DNA of 64,000 nucleotides from Galactobacter sp052108535 (GCA_052108535.1 JBQDZM010000011.1:1-64000); one strand, 5' to 3'; counted from the stretch's first letter, positions 34,023-43,187 are shown. Program-made: numbers and translations. Notes: generated from the letters alone by a model not told the origin.

Positions 34023-36365
34023 GTGGCCATCACGTCCGGGGCAGGAAAGGCCTTCGACTTCGCCAAGGGCAACCTGGAGAAGCTGATCCGGATCCCGTTC
34101 TACGGGCTCGGTGCAGTGGCGGCCAAGCTGGTGCCGCGCTCGCCTCGGCAGTGGGTCTTCGGCTCCGGAGCCGGTGTGGGGCAGGGGGCCCTGGAGCTGT
34201 GGCGGGAGGTCGGCATCCGTGACCGACAAGCGCGGTCCACGTGGCTGACCCACTCGGAGCAGGAAGCCCACGACGCGGCCGCGCTGGGCCTGAGCAGCGT
34301 CCCGGCGCAGTCGTGGCGAGGTTTCGTCAGGACGCTGAGGGCCGGGAATGTCGTCATCACTCACGGTTTCGGCGACGTGAATCGTTACGCATCGTCCGGG
34401 GCCTTCGTGGTGCAGCTGTGGCACGGCGTCCCGCTGAAGCTCATCCAACTGGATTCGCCCGCCACCTTGAACCTTGGGCGTCGCGTTCCCGGTTTCGTGA
34501 CCCGGTCGCTGCGTTCGGCCTATCGGCGTGCATCGCGCCGGATCGGTCTGTTCCCGGTGCCGTCCGCCCTGGTTGCGCAACGGGTTCGCACGGCGTTCGG
34601 GTTACCGTCCGCGAGTGTGGTGGTCACGGGTGATCCCCGTGACGAGGTGCTTCTGCGCGGGACCGCGTCCTCGCGCCGTGCAGACGCCCTCGATCTGCTC
34701 TCGGCGGCCGGAATGGACTGCACTCGGCAGGGAGTTCGTTTGGTGCTGATGGCTCCCACCTGGCGAGATGGGGAAGAGGATCCCAGCGTCCCGACTGAGG
34801 CGGAGGCCGATGCCCTGCAGTCGTTGGCGGCGGACTTGGACCTGCTCCTGGTGTTCCGGCCCCACCCGCTGGGGCGGGGCGCCTATGAGGCGGCAGTCGC
34901 CGGCCACGACAGGCTGGTCATGGCGGGGACGGCGCGGTTGCCGGATGTGAACCAGGTGCTGGCCGCCTTCGACGTCCTCATCACGGACTACTCGTCGGTC
35001 GCCACGGAATTCTCGCTCACGGGCGGGCACCTGCTTTTCCTGGCCCCGGATCTGGAACATTACGAGGGCAGCCGGGGCCTCTACGAGCCCTATGTGGCGA
35101 CGGTGGGGGAGTACTCCACGGACTGGACGCAGCTGGGTGAGCGCCTGCGGCGCCTTTTGTCAGATGAGGCGGAGGCGGCGCGATCCCGCGCCCGCACCGT
35201 CGCGCTCAGGCAGCGCTTCTACGACGTTCTGTCCCCCGGCGCTCCGGGGCGAGTGTACGACGCCGTGTGTGCGGGCAGGACAGGGGCCGAGACGACGGCT
35301 GCCGCGCATCAGGTGGTGTTCTTCGAGAGCTTCTATGGCACGCGCGCCAACGATAACCCGGCGGGGATCGACGCGGCTCTGGCCCGTGAGCGACCGGAGA
35401 CGGTGCGCTACTGGAGTGTGGCCTCCGACGATGTCGAGGTGCCACCGGGGGCGATTGCGGTCCGTGAGGGGAGCGAGGACTGGAAGCGCGCGAGGCGGGC
35501 CGCCGATCTGTTTGTCGTCAACGACTGGCTGCGGACGCCCGTCCCCGACCGGGGGAGGCAACCCGTGATTCAGACCTGGCACGGTACCCCGTTGAAGAAC
35601 CTGGCGTTGGCGCGGCCCGGCGTGAGCCTGCGAACCAAGCTGGCCAGCCTGCGGCAATCGCGGCGGTGGCAGGTGTTGTTGACGCAGAACGCGTATTCGA
35701 CCCGGAGGCTGGCGGGCGACTACGGGTACAAGGGAGCCGTCTGGGAGTCGGGTTACCCGCGCAACGATGCCCTGGCCACGGGGGACAGGGAAGCGGCCCG
35801 CGCCTCGCTGAGCGAACTCGGGGTGGCTCCGGGCACGCGGGTGGTGCTGTATGCGCCCACCTGGCGCGACGACGGCCGGATCGTGCTGGACGGCGACGGT
35901 CTGCGGGAACTGCGTCGGCGGCTGGGGGAGGACACCCTCATCCTGGTCAGAGCCCACTCGCGGGTGCCCGGAGGACTGGGTAGCGGTGGTGTGGGCGTCG
36001 TGGACGTCTCCACCCGCAACGATCTGGATACCTTGCTGCTGGCCGCAGACGTGGTCGTGACCGACTACTCCTCGCTCATGTTCGACGCCGCGGTGACCGG
36101 AGTACCGCTGATCTTCCACGTCCCGGACCTGGCCCGCTACCGCGACGAGGACCGCGGCTTCGGCTTTGATCTGGCTGCGGAGGCACCGGGACCGCTGACC
36201 ACCACGTCGGACGAACTCGTCGAGGCGATCCAGGACGCCCGCCGGGGCAACCCGGACCATGCCGAGGCGTACTCGCGGTGGGTCGAAACGTACGTCCCCC
36301 TGGACGACGGCGACGCCGGGGCCCGGGTGGTCAGTCGGCTCATCGCCGAAGGATTCCTGGTGTGA
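34023..36365 (+). CDS. Double-domain CDP-glycerol glycerophosphotransferase-like protein
   Basis: 780 residues with two consecutive TagB/TagF-type domains. Domain 1 has LWHGVPLKL (His134), LMAPTWRDGEED, FRPHPLGRG and ITDYSSVATEF (Asp322). Domain 2 repeats the set: TWHGTPLKN (His520), GYPRNDAL, LYAPTWRDDGR, RAHSRVPG and TDYSSLMFDA (Asp681). Such enzymes transfer glycerol-phosphate or ribitol-phosphate units in teichoic-acid-like polymers. Start GTG 34023 follows AAGGAG at 34006-34011; GTG 34011 is possible. The neighbouring glycosyltransferase fits envelope polymer synthesis; the exact substrate is unknown. Confidence 0.85.
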   Translation: MAITSGAGKAFDFAKGNLEKLIRIPFYGLGAVAAKLVPRSPRQWVFGSGAGVGQGALELWREVGIRDRQARSTWLTHSEQEAHDAAALGLSSVPAQSWRGFVRTLRAGNVVITHGFGDVNRYASSGAFVVQLWHGVPLKLIQLDSPATLNLGRRVPGFVTRSLRSAYRRASRRIGLFPVPSALVAQRVRTAFGLPSASVVVTGDPRDEVLLRGTASSRRADALDLLSAAGMDCTRQGVRLVLMAPTWRDGEEDPSVPTEAEADALQSLAADLDLLLVFRPHPLGRGAYEAAVAGHDRLVMAGTARLPDVNQVLAAFDVLITDYSSVATEFSLTGGHLLFLAPDLEHYEGSRGLYEPYVATVGEYSTDWTQLGERLRRLLSDEAEAARSRARTVALRQRFYDVLSPGAPGRVYDAVCAGRTGAETTAAAHQVVFFESFYGTRANDNPAGIDAALARERPETVRYWSVASDDVEVPPGAIAVREGSEDWKRARRAADLFVVNDWLRTPVPDRGRQPVIQTWHGTPLKNLALARPGVSLRTKLASLRQSRRWQVLLTQNAYSTRRLAGDYGYKGAVWESGYPRNDALATGDREAARASLSELGVAPGTRVVLYAPTWRDDGRIVLDGDGLRELRRRLGEDTLILVRAHSRVPGGLGSGGVGVVDVSTRNDLDTLLLAADVVVTDYSSLMFDAAVTGVPLIFHVPDLARYRDEDRGFGFDLAAEAPGPLTTTSDELVEAIQDARRGNPDHAEAYSRWVETYVPLDDGDAGARVVSRLIAEGFLV

Positions 36366-36420
36366 GCAGACCAGTTTGAGGCGCCCCGTTGTGAGGCACC
36401 CCGTCCTTAGCGGCTCTTCA

Positions 36421-37572
36421 TCAGTGGCTTTTCACGCGGGAGGTGTCCACGGCGCCTTCAGCACCCTTGAGCAGGCCCTTGAGGAAGCCGAATCCCCAGC
36501 ATCCGTGCATCGTGGCGAGGATCGGGGGGATCAAGGTCTTGACCCGCATGGGGTCCTCGCTCTGCCCAAACTCCTCCTGTGGCCGGGCCCGGACCCCCTG
36601 AACGGCCACGAGCGCGGCATAGGCGGCCACGGGGACGTGGACTAGCCGGGAGAGCGCCCGTACCCGACGCGGCAGGATCCGTGTCACGTCCAACAAACCA
36701 ACGACGGCGGAAAGGCCGGTTCCGGCCACCAGTGCCGGCGGAGCGAAAAAGCGCAACGAGTTCGCGGCTCCATGACGCCGGACGAGTTCGCCGCGCCACG
36801 CTCCAGTGGCCTTGAACTGCCGTGCCATGTCTCCCCAGGAGGCGCGAGGCCAGTAGGTGACCACCAGGTTCGGATCGAACCACACGAGATGTCCGGCCCT
36901 CCGGATACGCAGGTTCAACTCCCAGTCCTCACCGCGAGCCAGCGCCTCGTCGAAGCCACCGACCTGCAGCAGGACGTCGCGCCGGAACACGCCTAAGTAC
37001 GCGGACTCAGCCGGACCCGCCTCGCCATGACCGTGATAGGCGCCCCCGCCCAGCCCCAGCCTTGAGTTGTAGCCGTGGGCAATCGCCTGCTGCACGGGGG
37101 TTCTGCCCTGAGCCCGCATGATGCCGCCGACGTTGGCCGCACCGGTGTCGATCAAGGTCCTCACGGCAGCGGACGTGTATCCGGCCGAGAGTGAGGAATG
37201 CGCGTCCACCCGAATCACGACGGGATGGCTGGAAGCCTCGATGGCCAGGTTCAGGCCAACGGAAATGCTGCTGGCGGGATTGCGGACCAGGCGGACGCGG
37301 GGATCGGAGAGGGCCAGGTCCTCTGCGATCAGGTCCGTACCGTCGTGGGAGGGCCCCAGGGCCAACACGACCTCTGCCTGGCCCGGGTAGTCTTGTTCCA
37401 GGATGGAGGTGACGGCCTCATGGAGGTCACGTTCCTCGTTCAGGACCGGCATCACGTAACTCACGCCAGGCCACGAGTCGCCGCCCAGTTCACCGGACCA
37501 AGCCGACTCCGAATCCCTTCTCAGCGGTGCGACAGACGGAGGAACGGCTGACACACGGGAAGGTACGGACAT
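36421..37572 (-). CDS. Family 2 glycosyltransferase
   Basis: 383 residues. The GT-A domain has YVMPVLNEERDLHEAV, the DXD-like VIRVDAHSSLSAGY, and FRRDVLLQVGGFDEALARGEDWELNLRIRRAG (ED acceptor motif). The C-terminal third is hydrophobic with 2-3 likely membrane segments, as in succinoglycan/hopene-type GT2 enzymes. Convergent with the TagF-like gene, 55 bp apart, and divergent from alr. Start ATG 37572 is 7 nt after CACAAT. Probably builds a surface glycan; substrate unknown. Confidence 0.85.
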   Translation of the reverse strand: MSVPSRVSAVPPSVAPLRRDSESAWSGELGGDSWPGVSYVMPVLNEERDLHEAVTSILEQDYPGQAEVVLALGPSHDGTDLIAEDLALSDPRVRLVRNPASSISVGLNLAIEASSHPVVIRVDAHSSLSAGYTSAAVRTLIDTGAANVGGIMRAQGRTPVQQAIAHGYNSRLGLGGGAYHGHGEAGPAESAYLGVFRRDVLLQVGGFDEALARGEDWELNLRIRRAGHLVWFDPNLVVTYWPRASWGDMARQFKATGAWRGELVRRHGAANSLRFFAPPALVAGTGLSAVVGLLDVTRILPRRVRALSRLVHVPVAAYAALVAVQGVRARPQEEFGQSEDPMRVKTLIPPILATMHGCWGFGFLKGLLKGAEGAVDTSRVKSH

Positions 37573-37579
37573 GGTGACG

Positions 37580-37607
37580 ATTGTGCCATGCAGCGCGAGA
37601 CTACACT
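37580..37607. promoter_or_regulatory. Overlapping divergent promoters GT2/alr
   Basis: Minus-strand -10 CACAAT (37585-37580) serves the glycosyltransferase; plus-strand -10 TACACT (37602-37607) serves alr. Only 16 bp lie between, so each -35 zone falls on the other's -10. Both start codons are 7-8 nt from their hexamers. Confidence 0.5.
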
Positions 37608-37615
37608 GTGGTTGC

Positions 37616-38824
37616 GTGTCCGATTCCACCGCAGTCCCAGCCTCCTCCCGCCCCGCGCACGGCCCGGCGGTGACCGCCTCAGCCCACTCCTTCGAACGTG
37701 TGGCCACCGTGGATCTGGCCGCCATCCGCCATAACATCACCCACGTGCGTGACCTGGTCGGGTCCGCCCGCGTCATGGCCGTGGTCAAGGCGGATGCCTA
37801 TGGGCACGGGGTGCTGCCCGTCGCCACCGCAGCCCTGGAAGCCGGCGCCACCTGGCTGGGTACCGCTCACGTCACCGAGGCGCTCGCCGTCCGTGCTGCC
37901 GGGATCGAGGCTCCGATCCTCTCCTGGCTGCACACGGAGTCCACGGATTTCGACGCGGCCGTCGCCGCGGGGGTGGACCTCGGGGTCTCCGGGTGGGAAC
38001 TGGAACCCATCGCCGCAGCGGCGCAGCGCGCCGGAGCCGTCGCCAGAATCCACCTGAAGATCGACACCGGGCTGGGGCGCAACGGCTGCACGGCCGAAGC
38101 CTGGCCAGCCCTTGTCCAGCGGGCCAAAAAGCTTCAGGAGGATGGCAGCGTTCGGGTGGTCGGTGTCTTCTCTCACTTCGCGGTGGCGGATGAACCGGAA
38201 CGCCCGGAGACGGACGACCAACTCCAGGCCTTCCGCGCCGCGTTGGCAGTAGTCGAGGAGGCCGGCCTCGAGATCGAGGTGCGCCACATCGCCAATTCGC
38301 CCGCACTGCTCTCCCGTGCCGACACCCACTTCGACCTGGTCCGATGCGGCCTCGCGATGTACGGTCTCTCGCCCTTCGAGGGCACAACCCCGGAACAACT
38401 CGGGCTCCGCCCAGCCATGCGCCTGTCTGCCAGGATCGCCAACGTCAAACGGGTCCCGGCAGGCCAAGGGGTGTCCTACGGGTTGCGCTGGCAGGCGTCC
38501 GCCCCCACCACGCTCGGCCTGATTCCCCTGGGCTACGCGGACGGCATTCCCCGGATCGCGGAGAACGGCCCCGTGCTCGTCAACGGCCGCGTGGTCCACA
38601 GCGTGGGACGCGTGGCCATGGACCAGTTCGTGGTGGACCTCGGCCCAGAGGCCACGGAAGCGGAATACCTCGGTGCGGAGGTCGTGCTCTTCGGAGGGGC
38701 CACCGAACCACCCGTCACCGCATGGGCGGAGGCCGCCGGAACTATCAACTACGAGGTCGTCACCCGCATCTCCCCGCGGGTCCCACGGCTTCACCTCGAT
38801 TCGGAACGGACCCAGGATGACTGA
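37616..38824 (+). CDS. alr: Alanine racemase
   Basis: Makes D-alanine for peptidoglycan and D-alanylation. 402 residues from GTG 37616, 8 nt after TACACT. PLP Lys58 in MAVVKADAYGHG, catalytic Tyr in VSYGLRWQA, and GRVAMDQFVVDLG near the C terminus. An upstream ATG at 37571 would lie inside the divergent promoter and is rejected. Heads the alr-tsaE-tsaB-rimI-tsaD operon. Confidence 0.95.
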   Translation: MSDSTAVPASSRPAHGPAVTASAHSFERVATVDLAAIRHNITHVRDLVGSARVMAVVKADAYGHGVLPVATAALEAGATWLGTAHVTEALAVRAAGIEAPILSWLHTESTDFDAAVAAGVDLGVSGWELEPIAAAAQRAGAVARIHLKIDTGLGRNGCTAEAWPALVQRAKKLQEDGSVRVVGVFSHFAVADEPERPETDDQLQAFRAALAVVEEAGLEIEVRHIANSPALLSRADTHFDLVRCGLAMYGLSPFEGTTPEQLGLRPAMRLSARIANVKRVPAGQGVSYGLRWQASAPTTLGLIPLGYADGIPRIAENGPVLVNGRVVHSVGRVAMDQFVVDLGPEATEAEYLGAEVVLFGGATEPPVTAWAEAAGTINYEVVTRISPRVPRLHLDSERTQDD

Positions 38825-39428
38825 ACGGCAGGATGACACCCCCCTGATCTCCGTGGCCCTCCCCACCGCGGAAGCGACCCAAGCGCTCGCCGCCCGCCTG
38901 GCAGGCGTGCTGAGCGCAGGCGACTTGATCATCTTGGTGGGCGAGCTGGGCGCGGGGAAAACCACCTTCACCCAAGGACTGGGTCAGGGACTGGGCGTGA
39001 AGGGCCGCATCGCCTCACCCACGTTCGTGCTCTCCCGCGTCCACTCCTCAGCCACAGGCGGACCGGACCTGGTGCATGTCGACGCCTACCGGCTGGGCAG
39101 TGCCGCCGAGGTCACCGACCTGGACCTCGAGGAATCCATGGATCGATCCGTCACGGTCGTGGAATGGGGACGGGACCGGGCCGAGGACCTGGCGCCGTCA
39201 CGGCTTGAGATCGAACTGGTGCGTCCAGTGGGAGACGCGGCTGCGGTCACGCCAGGCGGACCCGATCGCCCCGCTCCGTGGGAGGCGGAGGAGCTTGAGG
39301 AGTACGAGGTGGAACGGACCCTGCGGTTGTGGGCCATCGGCCCGCGCTGGGAGGGGCAGGCGCGTGCGGACCTGCTCCGCGCCGTCGGGCAGGAACCGGA
39401 TCAGCAGCAGGTCACGGACGCCGAGTAG
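38817..39428 (+). CDS. tsaE: tRNA t6A synthesis ATPase TsaE
   Basis: ATPase partner of the TsaBDE complex that makes t6A37. 203 residues with Walker A LVGELGAGKTTFTQGL, SPTFVLSRVH and HVDAYRLG, VEWG near the end of the core. The C-terminal ~50 residues are an acidic extension. ATG 38817 overlaps the end of alr by 8 bases. Confidence 0.94.
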   Translation: MTERQDDTPLISVALPTAEATQALAARLAGVLSAGDLIILVGELGAGKTTFTQGLGQGLGVKGRIASPTFVLSRVHSSATGGPDLVHVDAYRLGSAAEVTDLDLEESMDRSVTVVEWGRDRAEDLAPSRLEIELVRPVGDAAAVTPGGPDRPAPWEAEELEEYEVERTLRLWAIGPRWEGQARADLLRAVGQEPDQQQVTDAE

Positions 39429-39431
39429 AAT
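39426..39431 (+). promoter_or_regulatory. Possible internal -10 before tsaB
   Basis: TAGAAT, 8 nt before the tsaB GTG, overlapping the tsaE stop codon. The match may be partly forced by the stop TAG, so weaker than other cases. Confidence 0.35.
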
Positions 39432-39439
39432 CGACTGCC

Positions 39440-40138
39440 GTGCGCGCCCTCATCATCGATACTTCCTCTGTGGTCTCGGTCGCCGCGATCGACACCGCGG
39501 CAGACCCCACCGTCCTGGCCCGATTCAACGGCCACGACACCCACCGCCATGCAGAAGACCTGGCCCCGGCCGTGTCGCAGGTCCTGGAACGGGCCGGGTG
39601 GTCACGCCCGGACATCGTGGTCACGGGGGAGGGGCCCGGTCCCTTCACCGGACTGAGGGTGGGAATGGCCACCGCTCAGACCTTGGCGTTTGCCTGGGGA
39701 GCTCCGGTAGCGGGATGGTGTTCGCTGGACGGCCTGGCTCGCTCCATCACCGCGCAGCCGGGAAGTGCGGCCGGATTCATCGCGGCGCTGGACGCGCGGC
39801 GCAAGGAACTGTACTGGGCCCGCTATGACGCGGACGGGGCTAGGGTGGACGGCCCACACGTTTCCTCACCCGCCCAGCTGGTAGACCTTGTGCCCGACGG
39901 CGTCGCCGTAGCGGGTGCCGGCGTCGCCGCCCGTGCGCAGGAGATCGCCGACCTCGGCCTGCCCGTGGTGCCCGGCAGCGAGCACCTCCACGTGGATGCC
40001 GGTGACCTGGGTCTTTCGTGGGTCGCCGCCGGTAGTCCGCTCAACGAGCCTCGGGCGCGCTACCTGCGGGAGTCCGACGCCGTGGTCCCGACCTCGATGG
40101 CCGGAGTGGACGTGTCGAAACCGGGGACCAGGGCATGA
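39440..40138 (+). CDS. tsaB: tRNA t6A synthesis protein TsaB
   Basis: Non-catalytic ASKHA-fold partner of TsaD. 232 residues, ALIIDTSSVVSVAAID, GEGPGPFTGLRVGMATAQTLAF and the AALDARRKELYWARYD segment. GTG 39440 gives the family start; no SD. Overlaps rimI by 4 bases. Confidence 0.94.
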   Translation: MRALIIDTSSVVSVAAIDTAADPTVLARFNGHDTHRHAEDLAPAVSQVLERAGWSRPDIVVTGEGPGPFTGLRVGMATAQTLAFAWGAPVAGWCSLDGLARSITAQPGSAAGFIAALDARRKELYWARYDADGARVDGPHVSSPAQLVDLVPDGVAVAGAGVAARAQEIADLGLPVVPGSEHLHVDAGDLGLSWVAAGSPLNEPRARYLRESDAVVPTSMAGVDVSKPGTRA

Positions 40139-40734
40139 GTGCCGCGCCGCTTCCCGACGCCCCAGCCCACCTGCTCAGCTCGGTCCCGGAGGGCTACGCG
40201 ATCCGCAGCTTGGACGCCTCGGACGTGGAGGCGCTGGTGGACCTGGACGTGCGCCTGTTCCACACGGACGCATGGCCGGAGAGCATGTTCCGTGACGAGT
40301 TGGCTCACCCGGAATGGCGCCGGTACTGGGGAGTCAGCGCCACCGATGCTCCCGCAGACATCGTGGGGTATCTGGGCTTGCAGTACTCGCCCCGCATCGC
40401 GGACATCCAGACCATCGGTGTGCTCGCCGGACACCGACGCAAGGGGCTCGCGGGGTTCCTCATGCGGCTGGCAGCCGAGCGCGCGGCTGCCTGGGGCGCC
40501 GAATCCATGATGCTGGAGGTCCGGGTGGATAACACCGGCGCCATCGGCCTCTACGAGGGCCACGGGTTCCGGATCATCCACACCCGTCCCGGGTACTACG
40601 CCGACGGGACGGACGCGCTGATCATGATGCGGGACGTCGCCGACCGCCCCGAGCACCCGAACCGCCCCGACCGCGCCGAAGAGCACGACACCACCGTCCA
40701 GAGCCCCACAGACCAGAAGGACACCGAAGCATGA
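40135..40734 (+). CDS. rimI: Ribosomal-protein-alanine N-acetyltransferase
   Basis: GNAT enzyme acetylating N-terminal Ala (S18 in E. coli). 199 residues; acetyl-CoA motif VLAGHRRKGLAGFLMRL and LEVRVDNTGAIGLYEGHGF. The last ~40 residues are a charged tail. Sits between tsaB and tsaD with 4-base overlaps on both sides, as in many bacteria. Confidence 0.93.
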   Translation: MSAAPLPDAPAHLLSSVPEGYAIRSLDASDVEALVDLDVRLFHTDAWPESMFRDELAHPEWRRYWGVSATDAPADIVGYLGLQYSPRIADIQTIGVLAGHRRKGLAGFLMRLAAERAAAWGAESMMLEVRVDNTGAIGLYEGHGFRIIHTRPGYYADGTDALIMMRDVADRPEHPNRPDRAEEHDTTVQSPTDQKDTEA

Positions 40735-41831
40735 GCAGCAAACCACGAGTGCGCCAACCCTTGGTTCTGGGGATCGAATCCAGCTGCGACGAGACCGGAG
40801 TGGGCGTGGTGCGAGGTACCACCCTCTTGGCCAATGCCGTGGCCTCGTCCATGGAGGAACACGTTCGCTTCGGCGGCGTGATCCCGGAGATCGCCTCACG
40901 CGCGCACCTGGAGGCCCTGGTCCCCACCCTGCGTGAGGCCTTGGACACCGCGGGGGTCACGTTGGAGGACCTGGACGCCATTGCCGTCACGTCCGGTCCG
41001 GGCCTGGCTGGAGCCCTCATGGTGGGCGTAGCTGGAGCGAAGGCCCTGGCGTTGGCCACGGGGAAGCCGCTCTATGCCGTCAACCATCTCGTGGCCCATG
41101 TGGGCGTCGGTGTCCTGGAGGGGGGACCGCTTCCGGAGCGGCTCGGTGCTCTGCTGGTCTCCGGCGGGCACACGGAGATCCTCGAGGTCACCTCACTGAC
41201 CTCGGATGTGCGGCTGTTGGGTTCCACGATCGATGACGCCGCGGGGGAGGCCTACGACAAGGTCGCCAGATTACTCGGCCTGCCCTACCCGGGTGGACCG
41301 GTCATCGACCGTTTGGCTGCCACGGGTGACCCCAAGGCCATTCGTTTCCCGCGCGGCCTGACGTTGGGCAAGTTCATGGGCACCGCCGAGGAACCCGGTC
41401 CTCACCGCTACGACTTCTCCTTCTCCGGTCTCAAGACCGCGGTGGCTCGATACGTGGAGGATTGCGCGGCACGCGGCGTGGATGTCCCGGTGGCCGACGT
41501 CGCGGCCTCCTTCCAGGAAGCCGTGGTGGACGTGATCACCAACAAGGCCGTGCTGGCAGCCAAGGAACACGGGCTGGAACACCTGCTGCTGGGCGGAGGC
41601 GTGGCAGCGAACAAGCGACTACGCGAACTGCTCGCCGCCCGCAGCGCCTCAGCTGGTATCACGCTGCGGGTTCCTCGACCCGGCTTGTGCACGGACAACG
41701 GCGCGATGATCGCGGCCCTCGGCGCGCAGCTCGTGGCCGCCGGGGTGGAACCGACCGGGACCGACTTCGGGACCGACACCGGCTTGGACGCCTCGATCGT
41801 GTCCATCCCCCCGCTGCCCGTGGCAGGGTGA
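40731..41831 (+). CDS. tsaD: tRNA N6-adenosine threonylcarbamoyltransferase TsaD
   Basis: Catalytic subunit transferring threonylcarbamoyl to A37 of ANN-decoding tRNAs. 366 residues: LGIESSCDETGVGVV, the metal-binding NHLVAHVGVGV and SGGHTEILEV, LGLPYPGGPVID, and GGVAANKRLRELL plus CTDNGAMIAALG. Last gene of the alr operon, followed by a long hairpin. Confidence 0.97.
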   Translation: MSSKPRVRQPLVLGIESSCDETGVGVVRGTTLLANAVASSMEEHVRFGGVIPEIASRAHLEALVPTLREALDTAGVTLEDLDAIAVTSGPGLAGALMVGVAGAKALALATGKPLYAVNHLVAHVGVGVLEGGPLPERLGALLVSGGHTEILEVTSLTSDVRLLGSTIDDAAGEAYDKVARLLGLPYPGGPVIDRLAATGDPKAIRFPRGLTLGKFMGTAEEPGPHRYDFSFSGLKTAVARYVEDCAARGVDVPVADVAASFQEAVVDVITNKAVLAAKEHGLEHLLLGGGVAANKRLRELLAARSASAGITLRVPRPGLCTDNGAMIAALGAQLVAAGVEPTGTDFGTDTGLDASIVSIPPLPVAG

Positions 41832-41834
41832 GAG

Positions 41835-41888
41835 TGCCCGACGGCTCGTGGCGCCGGGCACTCGGGCGCCGCCACCCGCCGTCGGGCA
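41835..41888. terminator. Bidirectional terminator tsaD/YbdK
   Basis: Outer arms 41835-41845 and 41878-41888 (11 bp) enclose an inner GTGGCG/CGCCGCCAC stem. Lies between convergent genes. Confidence 0.75.
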
Positions 41889-41900
41889 GTGCCTGCGGCC

Positions 41901-43043
41901 TCAGGTATCGCTGCGCAGCAGCCGGGTGGACTCCAGCACCACCTGGCGAAGATCCCCTCCGTGGGCGTCAGCCCAGCGGCGCTGCCGCTGGTAGCCGGCG
42001 CCCTCGGTGACGATGCTCCAAACGTCGGCGAGTTCCTGCTCGCAGCCCAGCCGCTTGGCCACCGGCGCAAGCCGCGTGAGCTCGTCAGCCAGATGGTCGG
42101 TGACGAGCTTCTCGTTACCCGCGGAATCCAGGATGATGATGGCATCGAGGCCGTAGCGGGCCGCCCGCCATTTGTTCTCCACTCGGAACCACGGGCTCAT
42201 CACTGGGATGTGGCGACCGGCGTCGAGGGCATCTGACATATCCGCCACGAGGCATTGCGTCAGTGCGGCGATGGCGCCCACGTCACGGGCGGAGGCCAAG
42301 CCGTCACAGATGCGCATCTCCACGGTGCCGAAGCGCGGGACCGGACGTACGTCCCAACGGATCTCGTTGAGCTCATCCACCACGCCCACATGGAACATGT
42401 CGGCCACGTAGCCCTCGTAGTCGCTGAACTGGTCAAAGTGGGCAGGCAACCCGCCGGTGGGCAACTGCTGGAACATCAGCGATCGCTGCGAGGCGTAGCC
42501 TGTGTCGTCGCCGCCCCAGAACGGCGAGGAAGCGGAGAGGGCCAGCAGGTGCGGCTGGTAGTTGATCAGGCCGTCCACGATGGGAAGGGCCTTGGAAGCC
42601 TTGTCCACGCCGACATGCACGTGCACCCCGTAAATCACCATCTGCCGTCCCCACCACTGCGTGCGGTCAATCAGCGTGGCATAGCGCTCCTTATCGGTGA
42701 CCGGTTGCAGGGTCGGGGGCGCAAACGGATGGGAACCGGCGCAGTACAGCTCCACCCCGAGCGGATCCGTGACAGTACGGACCTCACGCATCAGAGAAAC
42801 CAGTTCCGCCTTGGCGCCCGCCACATCCGTGTGGACCCCCGTGACAAGCTCCACCGTGTTCATCAGCAGTTCCTGCGTGATCTGCGGGTGGTCCTCGTAC
42901 GGGGCCAGACCCCGTGCTTCCTTCACGCCGTCGAGCACCTCCTGCGCAACGGGACGCAGATCCCCGGTCTCAGCGTCGACGAGGGCGATCTCCCATTCGA
43001 TGCCGAGGGTGTTGGGGCGAGAGCGGGCGAAGTCGATGTGCAT
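41901..43043 (-). CDS. YbdK-type carboxylate-amine ligase (GCS2 family)
   Basis: 380 residues from ATG 43043, family glutamate-cysteine ligase type 2 (YbdK/EgtA relatives). Motifs: TLGIEWEIALVDAETGDL, LLMNTVELVTGVHTDV, CAGSHPFAPP, YGVHVHVGVDKA and PVPRFGTVEMRICDG. These enzymes ligate Glu to an amine or Cys with ATP; the true substrate is unknown. The frame is open upstream through a (ACTGGG)n tract coding Pro-Val repeats, but the family starts at this ATG. Weak SD. Confidence 0.88.
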   Translation of the reverse strand: MHIDFARSRPNTLGIEWEIALVDAETGDLRPVAQEVLDGVKEARGLAPYEDHPQITQELLMNTVELVTGVHTDVAGAKAELVSLMREVRTVTDPLGVELYCAGSHPFAPPTLQPVTDKERYATLIDRTQWWGRQMVIYGVHVHVGVDKASKALPIVDGLINYQPHLLALSASSPFWGGDDTGYASQRSLMFQQLPTGGLPAHFDQFSDYEGYVADMFHVGVVDELNEIRWDVRPVPRFGTVEMRICDGLASARDVGAIAALTQCLVADMSDALDAGRHIPVMSPWFRVENKWRAARYGLDAIIILDSAGNEKLVTDHLADELTRLAPVAKRLGCEQELADVWSIVTEGAGYQRQRRWADAHGGDLRQVVLESTRLLRSDT

Positions 43044-43092
43044 GCTGGTCTGACTCGTTTCCTGCCGTGTGCGAGGGGACGGGAAAGATCCT

Positions 43093-43146
43093 ACTGGGAC
43101 TGGGACTGGGACTGGGACTGGGACTGGGACTGGGACTGGGACTGGG
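43093..43146. repeat. (ACTGGG)9 hexanucleotide microsatellite
   Basis: Nine perfect copies of ACTGGG, 54 bp. It lies 50-103 bp upstream of the YbdK-type start, between it and the end of the methyltransferase gene. On the minus strand it would code Pro-Val repeats and on the plus strand Trp-Asp repeats; neither looks used. Confidence 0.95.
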
Positions 43147-43187
43147 GCGGTGGCGGACGGTGCTGGTGGTTTGCGGACCATCCGGAT

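Noticed and set aside
37571..37615. Upstream ATG start for alr
   Set aside because: It lies within the divergent promoter region and upstream of the alr -10; GTG 37616 fits both promoter and family.
43044..43181. Pro-Val-rich N-terminal extension of the YbdK-type protein
   Set aside because: The family begins at ATG 43043 and the extension comes only from the microsatellite. Kept as a possibility in the findings, not annotated.
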